From Mucilaginibacter sp. L3T2-6 (GTDB taxonomy: Bacteria; Bacteroidota; Bacteroidia; Sphingobacteriales; Sphingobacteriaceae): 56,486 nucleotides of DNA. Location: assembly GCF_030519355.1 (NCBI RefSeq), contig NZ_JAUMKC010000031.1, positions 1-56,486 on the forward strand. The letters run 5' to 3'. The position numbers and the translations under genes were made by a program. The notes below the pieces were generated by a model. The model searched no databases, was not told the DNA's origin, and worked only from the letters and a program-made list of their open reading frames with translations. Positions 7,881 to 16,650 of the stretch are shown piece after piece (the stretch's first letter is position 1; each line of letters starts with the position of its first letter).

Positions 7881-9236
7881 ATGGAAAAATCACGTCGTAC
7901 TTTTATAAAGCAGGCCGCCCTTGCGGGCGCTGGTGTAATGCTTGCTAAAACCGGTTTAAGCGCCAAAAGCTATAAACGCATCATTGGTGCAAACGATCGC
8001 GTTCGCGTGGGAGTTGTCGGCTTTTCCGACAGGCACCGCAGCTCACATCTGCCCAGCTTTATGAACCATTACAAAGAACTGAATTTTGAAATAGTGGGTG
8101 TATCCGATATCTGGAAACGCCGTCGCGAAGAAGGCGCAGCTATCTGGAAAGAGAAAATGCAGAACGACGTAAAAGCCTACCGGAATAATGAGGAAATGTA
8201 CGACAGCAAGAGCGTAGATGCCGTTTTTATCAGCACTGCCGATTTTCAACACGCACGGCATGCCATTGAAGCTGTGAAAGCGGGTTGCGATGCCTATGTA
8301 GAAAAACCTTTTGCCGAAACCATGGAAGATAACCGGGCGGCATTAAAAGCGGTTAAAGAGTCGGGCAAGATTGTGCAGATTGGCTCGCAGCGAAGAAGCG
8401 GGGCCAATTATCACGCGGCAAATGACTTTATCCGTTCCGGCAAATTCGGGCCAATAACGATGGTAGAACTTACCTGGAATGTAAACCAGCCAGGCCGCTG
8501 GCGCAGGCCCGAGCTTTTAAAAGTATTAAAAGAAGAAGACACTGACTGGAAGCGATTTATAATGAACCGCCCTTATGAAGCATTTGATCCGCGTATTTAC
8601 CTGGAATACCGCCTGTTCTGGCCGTATTCTTCGGGATTGCCGGGACAGTGGATGAGCCATCAGATAGATACCGTGCACTGGTTCACGGGGCTTAAACATC
8701 CACGCAGCGTAGTTGCTAACGGCGGCATTTATATGTGGAAAGATGGCCGGAGAAACTGGGATACCATTATGGCAGCGTTTGACTACGGCCCGCTGGACGA
8801 TCCGTCAACCGGTTTCCAGGTGACCTTTGCCTCGCGCATGCATAACGGCGATGAGCATCCGACTGAAATTTACTACTCAAACGGCGGCGAGCTGAACCTG
8901 GATACCAATAAAGTTTCGCCAACGGGGGGTTTGACCCAAAAAATGGCTGCTGCCATGGGGATGCAAGCCAACCTGCTGCCTGAAATGGATTTGGCCAACA
9001 CTGAAAGAGTGGTGGCTTCGGCCAATACAGGCGGCGATGTGCTTACTTCAAACCACGTGCGTAACTGGATGGAGTGCGTACGTAGCCGCAAACAACCTAA
9101 CGCCCCGGTTGAGGCAGGCTATAGCCACTCGATTGCCAACATCATGACCAACGCCGCTGTTCATACCGGCTATAAAGCAACTTTTGATGAAAAAACGCAG
9201 GAGGTTATGGCTAACGGTAAGATATTTAAATATTAA
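7881..9236 (+). CDS. Exported Gfo/Idh/MocA-family oxidoreductase
   Basis: A 451-residue protein. A Tat-type leader (SRRTFIKQAALAGAG) sends it folded, with its cofactor, across the inner membrane. The Rossmann domain begins VRVGVVGFSDRH and contains the family motif YVEKPFAETMEDN (EKP, catalytic Lys). The C-terminal domain carries the usual sheet with HQIDTVHWF. The family oxidises or reduces sugars and inositols using tightly held NAD(P); some Tat-exported members act as glycosidases by transient oxidation. The ATG at 7881 was chosen because it starts the Tat motif. It is followed after 4 bases by the DUF6807 gene, an often-seen partner. Confidence 0.9.
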   Translation: MEKSRRTFIKQAALAGAGVMLAKTGLSAKSYKRIIGANDRVRVGVVGFSDRHRSSHLPSFMNHYKELNFEIVGVSDIWKRRREEGAAIWKEKMQNDVKAYRNNEEMYDSKSVDAVFISTADFQHARHAIEAVKAGCDAYVEKPFAETMEDNRAALKAVKESGKIVQIGSQRRSGANYHAANDFIRSGKFGPITMVELTWNVNQPGRWRRPELLKVLKEEDTDWKRFIMNRPYEAFDPRIYLEYRLFWPYSSGLPGQWMSHQIDTVHWFTGLKHPRSVVANGGIYMWKDGRRNWDTIMAAFDYGPLDDPSTGFQVTFASRMHNGDEHPTEIYYSNGGELNLDTNKVSPTGGLTQKMAAAMGMQANLLPEMDLANTERVVASANTGGDVLTSNHVRNWMECVRSRKQPNAPVEAGYSHSIANIMTNAAVHTGYKATFDEKTQEVMANGKIFKY

Positions 9237-9240
9237 CCGT

Positions 9241-10287
9241 ATGAGAGCATTAGCGAAAATTTTAACCAGCGCGGCGATTATTGCGGCGCCGGTTATTGCG
9301 GTTGCGCAAATAAGTCGGCAAGTAAAAGTTATTGCCGCTCCTGCTGAAAGCAAGGTTGATATATTTATCGGCGGAAAACTGTTTACGCAGTTTCTTTACC
9401 CGGACACCCTTGAGAAACCGGTGTTGTTTCCGCTGAACGCAGCCAATGGCACAACTGTAACCCGTGGTTTCCCCCTTGCGCCAAAGCCCGGCGAACCTGC
9501 GGACCACCCGCATCATATCGGTTTATGGTTTACCTATGAAAATCTGAACGGTCTGGATTTCTGGAATAACTCCTATGCCATACCGGCGGACAAAAAACAT
9601 CTGTACGGCTGGATAAGAACAGATAAGATTTTAAAAACAAAAAGCGGACAAACCGGTGAACTGTCTTATCATGCTAACTGGACGAATCAGCAAAATCAAA
9701 CCATTCTTGAAGAAACCACGCAATTTGAATTCAGCGGTGACGAACACCACCGTGCCATTGATCGTATTACCACGCTAAAAGCAGATACGCAGGTTGTTTT
9801 TACCGATGCTAAGGACGGCATGCTTGGCTTACGCCTGGCGCACCAACTGCAAATGCCTGCCACCGAAGACCAGAAGTTTACAGATAATAAGGGCAACGTA
9901 ACCGTAGTTAAGGGAGGCACTGACCACATAGCCAACGGTAACTATCTTACCAGCGAAGGTAAAACCGGTAATGATGCATGGAGCACCCGAGGCATATGGT
10001 GTAAAGTTTATGCCAAAATGGGCGCCGACTCAGTAAGTATTGCCATTATCGATCACCCTAAAAATCCAAATTATCCAACCTTTTGGCATGCCCGTGGCTA
10101 TGGCTTGTTTGCCGCTAACCCGCTCGGAGAGAAGATATTTACAAATGGGAAATCGGAAAAGAATTTGAGCTTAAAAAAGGGGGAGTCGGTGACGTTTAGG
10201 TACAGGATTGTGATTAGTAACGGCGACAGAACGATGAGTGTTGACGAACTTAACAAGCTCGCCAACACATTTGCAACCAGAGACTAG
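9241..10287 (+). CDS. DUF6807 (PmoA-like) exported protein
   Basis: A 348-residue protein with a signal peptide ending AVAQ. The motif DHPHHIGLWF followed by FWNNS is characteristic of DUF6807, formerly annotated as PmoA family. The second motif HPKNPNYPTFWHARGYGLF is also typical. The family has a galactose-mutarotase-like beta-sandwich and is found beside Gfo/Idh/MocA enzymes in sugar catabolic loci, but the reaction is not established. The methane-oxygenase label in old annotations is misleading. It ends 25 bases before the convergent GH35 gene. Confidence 0.85.
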   Translation: MRALAKILTSAAIIAAPVIAVAQISRQVKVIAAPAESKVDIFIGGKLFTQFLYPDTLEKPVLFPLNAANGTTVTRGFPLAPKPGEPADHPHHIGLWFTYENLNGLDFWNNSYAIPADKKHLYGWIRTDKILKTKSGQTGELSYHANWTNQQNQTILEETTQFEFSGDEHHRAIDRITTLKADTQVVFTDAKDGMLGLRLAHQLQMPATEDQKFTDNKGNVTVVKGGTDHIANGNYLTSEGKTGNDAWSTRGIWCKVYAKMGADSVSIAIIDHPKNPNYPTFWHARGYGLFAANPLGEKIFTNGKSEKNLSLKKGESVTFRYRIVISNGDRTMSVDELNKLANTFATRD

Positions 10288-10311
10288 CAGCGTTCTGGGT
10301 AAAAACCTATT

Positions 10312-12138
10312 TCAATTATTCAACTTATCCAATATGGGCTTATCAATAGCCGATATGGTTTTATGCGGTTGCAACAGTTCCAGTACCACTATTTCATTGC
10401 CCTTTTTCTTTAGCCATTCAACGGGTACGTAAACTGTTTGTTGCGGCCCCACCCGCCAGTAGCGGCCAAGGTTATGGCCGTTAACCCAAATTACGCCTTT
10501 ACCCCAGTCCTGCATATCCAGGTAGGTATCGCCCACCTTATTCAGATCGAAGTGTCCTTTAAGCACGACAGGCTGGTTGGTTTTATTTGATGCGGTAGAA
10601 TATTTTAGCGTATTTATATTATCAAACGGCAGGCCGTACATGCTCCAGTGTTGCAATTCGCTGCCAGCAAATAGAACTTTACCGGTAAGGCCTTTTTTAT
10701 TCTGCAGCAGATATTTGCCGAAATTAATGCGGCCAAGATTTTCGACAAGAATATCCAACGTAACCTGTCCCTTAGGCAGGCTAACCGTCAGGCTATCCTG
10801 GTTCAGCCGACGGTCAAGCGTGCCGGCACGGCTGCCGTTTACCATCACAATCGCAAAATCCCGCAGGCCGTTTAAACGAAGTGTTCCCGTTTTTCCACCC
10901 TGAACTTTGGTGCGATATAGTACAAACCCATAAGGCTGATGCAGGTCCTCAAAGGTGAGCGGCTTAAGGCTGTTTTTAGGCGCCGGCAGATTAGTTAAAA
11001 TCGGCCATGAACTTGTCAGCTTGATGTTTGGAACGGTAATGGCTGTTTTTTTTGCAGGCACGTCGGGTAGAGCCTGCCCGGCAGGTAAATGTTTTTTGAT
11101 AACATCGCGGAAAGCAAAAAACTTGGCGGTTGCATTACCGGCCTCGTCAAGCGGCGCATCATAATCATAGCTGCTTATTTGCGGTTCATAAGGCGTATTG
11201 TCCTTAAAATTCGCGCCATTCATAAAGCCGCGTGTAGTACCGCCATGAAACATATACATATTGATGGAGATACCGGCGCGAAGAACGGAATCCAGCCTGC
11301 CAGTGTATTGCGCTGCCGGAACAGTATGATGCTGTGTACCCCACCAGTCGAACCAGGCAGGATACCATTCGGCGATATAGAAAGGGCCCTTCCCATCGTG
11401 ATGCTTTCGGATAATGTCTTTTACCTTTGCCGGATTATCTATACCGTTAACGGCAGGCAGCAGTCCTGGCAGGTATCCTTTTGCCAGGTCGGCGGCAGGA
11501 TCGCAGGTATAAAGCAAGCCGTCGAAGCCGGCCTCTTTAAACATTTTTTGGTTGATGGCCAGGTATTCCTTGTCGGCGCCGTATGAACCGTATTCATTCT
11601 CAATCTGCACCATTAATATATTGCCGCCATGGTTTACCTGTAATGGCGCCAACCTTTTGCCTATCTCTTTTATATAAGCTTCGTATTCTTTTAAGTAATG
11701 AGATTCCTTGCTCCGCACTATTAGTCCCTTTTCATTCTGAACCCAGTAAGGATAGCCGCCGAATTCCCATTCTGCACACACATACGGACTTGGGCGAAGT
11801 ATAACCCACAAGCCTTCTTCCTGTGCAATTTTTACAAATTCAGCAACATCGGCATTTCCCGAAAAATCGAACTTACCCTTTTGCGGCTCCTGTATATTCC
11901 AGAATACGTACGTGCCTATGGTATTCAGCCCCATTGCTTTGGCCATTTTCATACGTGCCCGCCAGGCCTCGCGCGGTATACGGGTATAATGCATCTCACC
12001 GCTGATCATTTGAAAAGGCTTATCATCAAGCAGAAAAACGGAATCGGCCAGCTTAAATGTATGTGTAGTCTTTTGAGCATTTACAGACAACATCGCCAGT
12101 ATTAAAAGCGGCGCAAGTATATATTTGATTTTGTACAT
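10312..12138 (-). CDS. GH35 beta-galactosidase
   Basis: A 608-residue exported enzyme with signal peptide ending SVNAQ. The TIM barrel shows both GH35 catalytic glutamates: MVQIENEYGSYG (acid/base Glu182) and FYIAEWYPAW (nucleophile Glu257). The C-terminal part holds two galactose-binding-like beta-sandwiches (WGKGVIWVNGHNLGRYW). It releases terminal beta-linked galactose from oligosaccharides in the periplasm. It lies 27 bases after the GH2 gene in the same direction and is probably co-transcribed with it. Confidence 0.93.
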   Translation of the reverse strand: MYKIKYILAPLLILAMLSVNAQKTTHTFKLADSVFLLDDKPFQMISGEMHYTRIPREAWRARMKMAKAMGLNTIGTYVFWNIQEPQKGKFDFSGNADVAEFVKIAQEEGLWVILRPSPYVCAEWEFGGYPYWVQNEKGLIVRSKESHYLKEYEAYIKEIGKRLAPLQVNHGGNILMVQIENEYGSYGADKEYLAINQKMFKEAGFDGLLYTCDPAADLAKGYLPGLLPAVNGIDNPAKVKDIIRKHHDGKGPFYIAEWYPAWFDWWGTQHHTVPAAQYTGRLDSVLRAGISINMYMFHGGTTRGFMNGANFKDNTPYEPQISSYDYDAPLDEAGNATAKFFAFRDVIKKHLPAGQALPDVPAKKTAITVPNIKLTSSWPILTNLPAPKNSLKPLTFEDLHQPYGFVLYRTKVQGGKTGTLRLNGLRDFAIVMVNGSRAGTLDRRLNQDSLTVSLPKGQVTLDILVENLGRINFGKYLLQNKKGLTGKVLFAGSELQHWSMYGLPFDNINTLKYSTASNKTNQPVVLKGHFDLNKVGDTYLDMQDWGKGVIWVNGHNLGRYWRVGPQQTVYVPVEWLKKKGNEIVVLELLQPHKTISAIDKPILDKLNN

Positions 12139-12165
12139 ATAGCGTTAAAGAATTTGCAGATGTAT

Positions 12166-14598
12166 TTATTTTACCGATAATGCTACTGATGCCGGTTTAA
12201 GACCCGCAGCGTAAAACGAAACAGCAATTTTTCCAGCAGTCCTCCCCGGTTGAATGTATGCAATCAACCTGCCGTGAATTGCCTGCCGGTGGTTAGCCTG
12301 GTAGCTTTCATGACTTACTGTGCTCCCGCTTTCCAAACCGAGTAGCTTTGCATCTCCGGAAATGGTTACGCTGACGTCATTTTCAGCAACATACACAGGG
12401 TTGCCATCCTTGTCAGCAATTTGCAGTTCCACCTGGCACAAGCCTTTTTTTGATTTTGAGAAGATTATTTGGTCGGGATTGGCCTTGATCTGCGCGGGGG
12501 CTCCAAAAGTCTTTATAGTGTAACGGGCTACAGTTTTCCCTTCATTATAGCCTTTTACCGACAGCTCGCCGGGTTGGTAACCGACAATCCATGCGGGCAC
12601 CTGTCCCTTGCTGGTATCTCTCATGACTTTTCCTAAAGATCTTCCATTTAAAAAAAGTTCTGCTTCCCTGCAGTTGGTAAAACATTCTACCCGCAGTTTA
12701 CCTTTATCCGGCCAATTCCACAGCGATTGTACATTGCGATGGCTCCAGATACCGCCATCCTCTTTTTGGGTGATTTCCTTTACGCCCAGGTACACCATCG
12801 GCTGGTGCGCCCAGAGGCTTTGGCGATAGTAATATTCCGGCTTCCTGAATCCTGCAAGGTCAATCAGCCCTGCACCGTTGCTTCTTTGCGGCCATTTGCC
12901 GGCTTCGCCCAAATAGTCTATCCCGGTCCACAGGTACTGACCGGATATATACTTATTGGTATCAACAGCTTCCCAGGCTTGCAGGGCCATGCCATTTTCG
13001 CTGCCGTAAATGATCCGGTTAGGGTATAATTTATGATCATCAGCATAGCGATATTCCTCGTAATTGTATCCCACAACATCAAGCGCTTCCGGATAGCCAA
13101 CCTTATTCGACATTACTACCCCGGCCAATGCAGCGGTTACCGGCCGGGTGGTGTCAAACATTTTTACGGTTTTCACCAGGTCTTTTGCAATAAGGGTCAG
13201 GTCTGACGCAGGCGGATTTTTTGCAGAATAACCTCGTCCGTATATCTGCGGGTTCTTCCCGCTGTCGAGCACCGGGTGCGAATAAGGGTCATTTGGATAA
13301 TCAATCTCATTACCAATACTCCAAAGGATAACCGAGGGGTGGTTGCGGTCTCTTTTTATCATCGCCTCCAAATCGCGGTGTGCCCACTCCTTAAAGTACT
13401 CGTGGTATCCATTTTTTGACGGTAAGCCCACATTCCAGCCCTTTACCCATTTATTTTTGCCGATCTCCCATTCGTCAAAGGCTTCATCCATCACCAGGAA
13501 ACCCATTTGGTCGCACAGGTCATACAAGTAATCAGCATGCGGGTTATGGCTTAACCGCAGGGCATTAACGCCGGCTTCTTTCAGAGTTTTCAAGCGCCTT
13601 ACCCAAACCTCTGGTGGCACAGCTACACCCAACGCCCCTGCATCGTCATGAATACAAACTCCCCTCATCTTCAGATTTTTCCCATTCAGAAAAAAGCCAT
13701 TGTCTTTATCAAAGCGGATGCTCCTGATCCCAACCTGTTGGGTTTCCTCGTCGGTAACCTTACCATTTTGGATGACCTGCAATTTCAACCGGTATAAATT
13801 CGGGTTTTCTGCGCTCCATAATACCGGATCAGAAATTGACTTTTGAATATGAATAGCATTTACACCAGGTTTTGCCGACAGCTTTTGTACATCCTGTGCT
13901 GCAACTTTACCTTTAGCGTCAATCAAAAGGATTTTTAATGCAACGGGAAAAGTTGCGCCGGTGCTATTGGTAACAGCTGCTTCCACCTGTATCGTAGTTG
14001 ATTTCGCTGAAACTTTTGGTGTAGAAAACGCAATATCGGCAGGTTGTACATAAACCGGGTTTTTTACAACCAGGCGAACATCCCGGTAAATACCGGAACC
14101 CGTGTACCAGCGTGAATCAGCAAATTCGGAATGATCTGCTTTTACGGTAATAAGATTTTTCTTATCCTTTGAATTAAGATATGGCGTGAGCTCATACTCA
14201 AACGGAACAAACCCATTTGGCCGTTTGCCCAGATAATGCCCGTTTATCCAAACTTCGCTGTTTTTATAAACGCCGTCGAAACAAATAAAAACTTTTTTCC
14301 CCTTCCACTGCGCGGATGCTATAAATGTTTTTTTATACCAGCCGATGCCGCCGGGCAAATAAGCCGTAGCGCTTGCCCACTCATCGCTGAAAGGGCCTTC
14401 TATGCTCCAGTCGTGCGGTAGCTGAACTGCCCGCCAACCCTCGCTGGTTCCGACACTCTTTTCGCCGCCTGCAATATCTCCTTTATGAAAAAGCCAGCCA
14501 TCATTGAACAAGTAGCTTTTATTCTGTTGTGCGCACAAACGGCCTGTAAATACCAGTGAAAGCAGCATGCAGAACAAAGCAGGTATCTTAAATCTCAT
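12166..14598 (-). CDS. GH2 beta-galactosidase-type glycosidase
   Basis: An 810-residue exported enzyme with signal peptide ending LCAQ. Domain order: GH2 sugar-binding jelly roll (about 30-200, with LPHDWSIEGPF), immunoglobulin-like domain (about 205-310), TIM barrel (about 315-600), then two C-terminal beta domains (the second resembling the Ig-like domain of DUF4982-containing enzymes). Catalytic residues are visible in WSIGNEIDYP (acid/base Glu431) and IYGSENGMA (nucleophile Glu534). Substrate is likely a beta-galactoside, but beta-glucuronidase-like activity cannot be excluded. It is paired with GH35 downstream and the AraC regulator upstream. Confidence 0.92.
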   Translation of the reverse strand: MRFKIPALFCMLLSLVFTGRLCAQQNKSYLFNDGWLFHKGDIAGGEKSVGTSEGWRAVQLPHDWSIEGPFSDEWASATAYLPGGIGWYKKTFIASAQWKGKKVFICFDGVYKNSEVWINGHYLGKRPNGFVPFEYELTPYLNSKDKKNLITVKADHSEFADSRWYTGSGIYRDVRLVVKNPVYVQPADIAFSTPKVSAKSTTIQVEAAVTNSTGATFPVALKILLIDAKGKVAAQDVQKLSAKPGVNAIHIQKSISDPVLWSAENPNLYRLKLQVIQNGKVTDEETQQVGIRSIRFDKDNGFFLNGKNLKMRGVCIHDDAGALGVAVPPEVWVRRLKTLKEAGVNALRLSHNPHADYLYDLCDQMGFLVMDEAFDEWEIGKNKWVKGWNVGLPSKNGYHEYFKEWAHRDLEAMIKRDRNHPSVILWSIGNEIDYPNDPYSHPVLDSGKNPQIYGRGYSAKNPPASDLTLIAKDLVKTVKMFDTTRPVTAALAGVVMSNKVGYPEALDVVGYNYEEYRYADDHKLYPNRIIYGSENGMALQAWEAVDTNKYISGQYLWTGIDYLGEAGKWPQRSNGAGLIDLAGFRKPEYYYRQSLWAHQPMVYLGVKEITQKEDGGIWSHRNVQSLWNWPDKGKLRVECFTNCREAELFLNGRSLGKVMRDTSKGQVPAWIVGYQPGELSVKGYNEGKTVARYTIKTFGAPAQIKANPDQIIFSKSKKGLCQVELQIADKDGNPVYVAENDVSVTISGDAKLLGLESGSTVSHESYQANHRQAIHGRLIAYIQPGRTAGKIAVSFYAAGLKPASVALSVK

Positions 14599-14770
14599 AT
14601 AAATAAATTAACAACATTGTTTATAGACGACCGGCTTTTTGAAAGAGCAGCGAGATTGCTAATCTCAAGGAAAATTATAAAAGCAATGAGGGAGTAGGTC
14701 GTAAAATAACAGGGGTAAATTCGTAAAATTTGCAATAAAAGGCTTTTTGTAACTGAAAAGCTGCCAATAA

Positions 14771-15553
14771 TTAAAGCATTTTAACCTCGCCGGGTGTTAA
14801 GCCGGTGTACGATTTAAATTCCTTAATGAAATGCGCCTGATCGTAATAGCCGCATTGGAAAGCAATCGCCGTGAGAGATTCTTCGGATGACCGCACAAGC
14901 TCCAGACTTTTGTTAAAACGGCGAACGGCAAAATATTTTTGTGGTGTTATGCCCACCCAATTGCAAAAGAGCTTCTGAATATAACGTTCCGAAAACCCAA
15001 ACCGTGCCGACACATCCCTGATATCAAAAAAATCATGTCTGCTATAAACATGTTTACAGAGGCTTTCCACTAATTTCAATTGCTGATGGCTTTTCTTGTT
15101 TAACACTAACCGTTCAGTAAGAAACTCTTCAAGAAAAATGATTTTTTGCTGAAGTGTGCTTTGTTCCATGAGCCGGTCATAAAAGTTGCTTGAATGCTTG
15201 TTGAAAATATCGCATAAATCAACCGATTCATTAGTGAAATCAGATGCCGGATTTTGAAAGAATAACGAAGCCGCATGAGGATCGAAACGGGTAATAAGAC
15301 AAGTATTGCCTTTTGCAATGGCCGCTCGCGTGGGGATGGTCCAATGTCCAAGCAGTTCTAACCTTGGCACCCGCATTGACTGATTGCCCCGGTGCCTTAT
15401 GGTACCACCGTCCGATATATCGATGCAAAGTTCAATAGACCCGCTGGGGTACATCACCTCCAGCACGTCTTCAGGATGCCGGCAGGTCCAGTAACATTGA
15501 ATAAAAGGTTTCAGCCTTTCCGATGGAAGGAATACCTGGTCTCTCACATTCAA
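14771..15553 (-). CDS. AraC-family transcriptional regulator
   Basis: A 260-residue protein. The N-terminal domain (LKPFIQCYWTCRHPE) is of the DUF6597 type, a small beta-barrel often seen in AraC proteins of this phylum. The C-terminal 95 residues hold the two helix-turn-helix units, ISDVSARFGFSERYIQKLF and LTAIAFQCGYYDQAHFIKEF, ending with the family GLTPGE. It lies upstream of and in line with GH2/GH35, so it is a candidate activator of them, though a 172-base gap leaves room for a separate promoter. A 40-base inverted repeat sits just upstream. Confidence 0.88.
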   Translation of the reverse strand: MNVRDQVFLPSERLKPFIQCYWTCRHPEDVLEVMYPSGSIELCIDISDGGTIRHRGNQSMRVPRLELLGHWTIPTRAAIAKGNTCLITRFDPHAASLFFQNPASDFTNESVDLCDIFNKHSSNFYDRLMEQSTLQQKIIFLEEFLTERLVLNKKSHQQLKLVESLCKHVYSRHDFFDIRDVSARFGFSERYIQKLFCNWVGITPQKYFAVRRFNKSLELVRSSEESLTAIAFQCGYYDQAHFIKEFKSYTGLTPGEVKML

Positions 15554-15941
15554 AGATAATAATATTGCAAAATGGAGGTAAATTCTGCCAAATCATTTTT
15601 CCGTTGCACTTCAAAAGAAGTGTTCCATTGTTGCACGAACAGCCGGAACGCTATGGAACATGTTGTTTATCAATTATTTGTATTTTCTTGCTATTGAAAT
15701 AAGCTGATGGTCAATGTTTTACATAGGGGTTTGCACTTTACGGCGCTTTTGTTTTATGGCTATTGTTTGTCAGGGTGTTAAAATTAACGGGTTATTTGCA
15801 CATAAGAATGCACCGTTAATTGCAAGCCCAAAGGTTGATTGAGTTATCAGGAGGCTGGCTTTGACTCAGATGTTCGTTTTTATACAATTCAGCAAGCACG
15901 GCAGAAGCTAATTTTGTTCAGAAATAATTAATATCAGAAAC
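15554..15941. other. Divergent intergenic region
   Basis: It lies between the divergent AraC and NTF2-like genes. It holds the inverted repeat at 15621-15660 and a TAATTTTG (-7-like, 15909-15916) 25 bases before the ATG at 15942, without a good -33 TTG. Otherwise I see nothing. Confidence 0.5.
15621..15660. repeat. Inverted repeat upstream of the araC-type gene
   Basis: TGTTCCAT (15621-15628) and ATGGAACA (15653-15660) form 8-base arms with a 24-base spacer, 68 bases upstream of the regulator start. It could be an operator for autoregulation; AraC sites are more often direct repeats, so this is uncertain. Confidence 0.35.
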
Positions 15942-16415
15942 ATGAAAACAAAAAAAATCCTTATCGTATGTGCACTAACCCTGATTTCAGCATTTTGCAT
16001 TAGTGAAAGCAACGCACAAACAAAAGCAGGTTTGGCAGAAGCAAAAAAAGCAATTGCAGCAAGTAACGGCATTTATTTTTCCTCATTTGTAAAAAATGAC
16101 GCCAATATTTTTGCCGACCGCTATGCTGATGACTGCATTATTCTTGCCCCTAACTCGCAATCATTTAAAGGACGTAAAGGTGCGCTTGAATTCTTCAAAT
16201 TGGGCTACAATGCAGGCCTGCGCAACGGCAAATTTATAACTGAAGCTGTTTATGGCGACGGCAAAGCCTATGTTACAGAGCAGGGGCAATGGCAATCGAT
16301 AGATGAAAAAGGCAAAGTTACTGACGACGGCAAATTTTTGGTGTTATGGAAAAAAACGCCAAATGGCTGGAAAATGTTCCGCGATTCATTCAGTAGTAAT
16401 CACCCGGCTAAATAA
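15942..16415 (+). CDS. Exported NTF2-like (DUF4440/SnoaL) protein
   Basis: A 157-residue protein with signal peptide ending SNAQ. The mature part is a single NTF2-like domain: FVKNDANIFADRYADDCIIL, GRKGALEFFKLGY, then the sheet ending WKMFRDSFSSN. The fold forms a cone-shaped pocket and is used by ketosteroid isomerases, polyketide cyclases and many unknown proteins. No catalytic assignment is possible. It stands alone, closed by the terminator at 16465. Confidence 0.85.
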   Translation: MKTKKILIVCALTLISAFCISESNAQTKAGLAEAKKAIAASNGIYFSSFVKNDANIFADRYADDCIILAPNSQSFKGRKGALEFFKLGYNAGLRNGKFITEAVYGDGKAYVTEQGQWQSIDEKGKVTDDGKFLVLWKKTPNGWKMFRDSFSSNHPAK

Positions 16416-16464
16416 GTCCAGCCCATGGGCAGAAAATAATAAACTCTTCATAAAGTTCTTGATG

Positions 16465-16490
16465 AGCCAGGCATTCCGTCTGGCTTTTTA
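16465..16490 (+). terminator. Terminator after the NTF2-like gene
   Basis: AGCCAG (16465-16470) pairs with CTGGCT (16480-16485) over a 9-base loop, followed by a run of T. Confidence 0.75.
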
Positions 16491-16650
16491 TTTATATGTA
16501 GCAGCGATAAAAATCGCTGTGTTTTTTAGAGGTGATTGAGCCAAAGATAAAACCAAAATCTATTGCTCAAAATATAACCGAAAAGCGTATTATTAACAGT
16601 TTAAATCTCCGGTGAGAGATTTGTTCAATAATTCCTAAAAGCTGTTGTTT

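Noticed and set aside
9241..10287. Methane monooxygenase subunit PmoA
   Set aside because: The old PmoA label for DUF6807 is a naming error; the protein is soluble and exported, not a membrane monooxygenase subunit.
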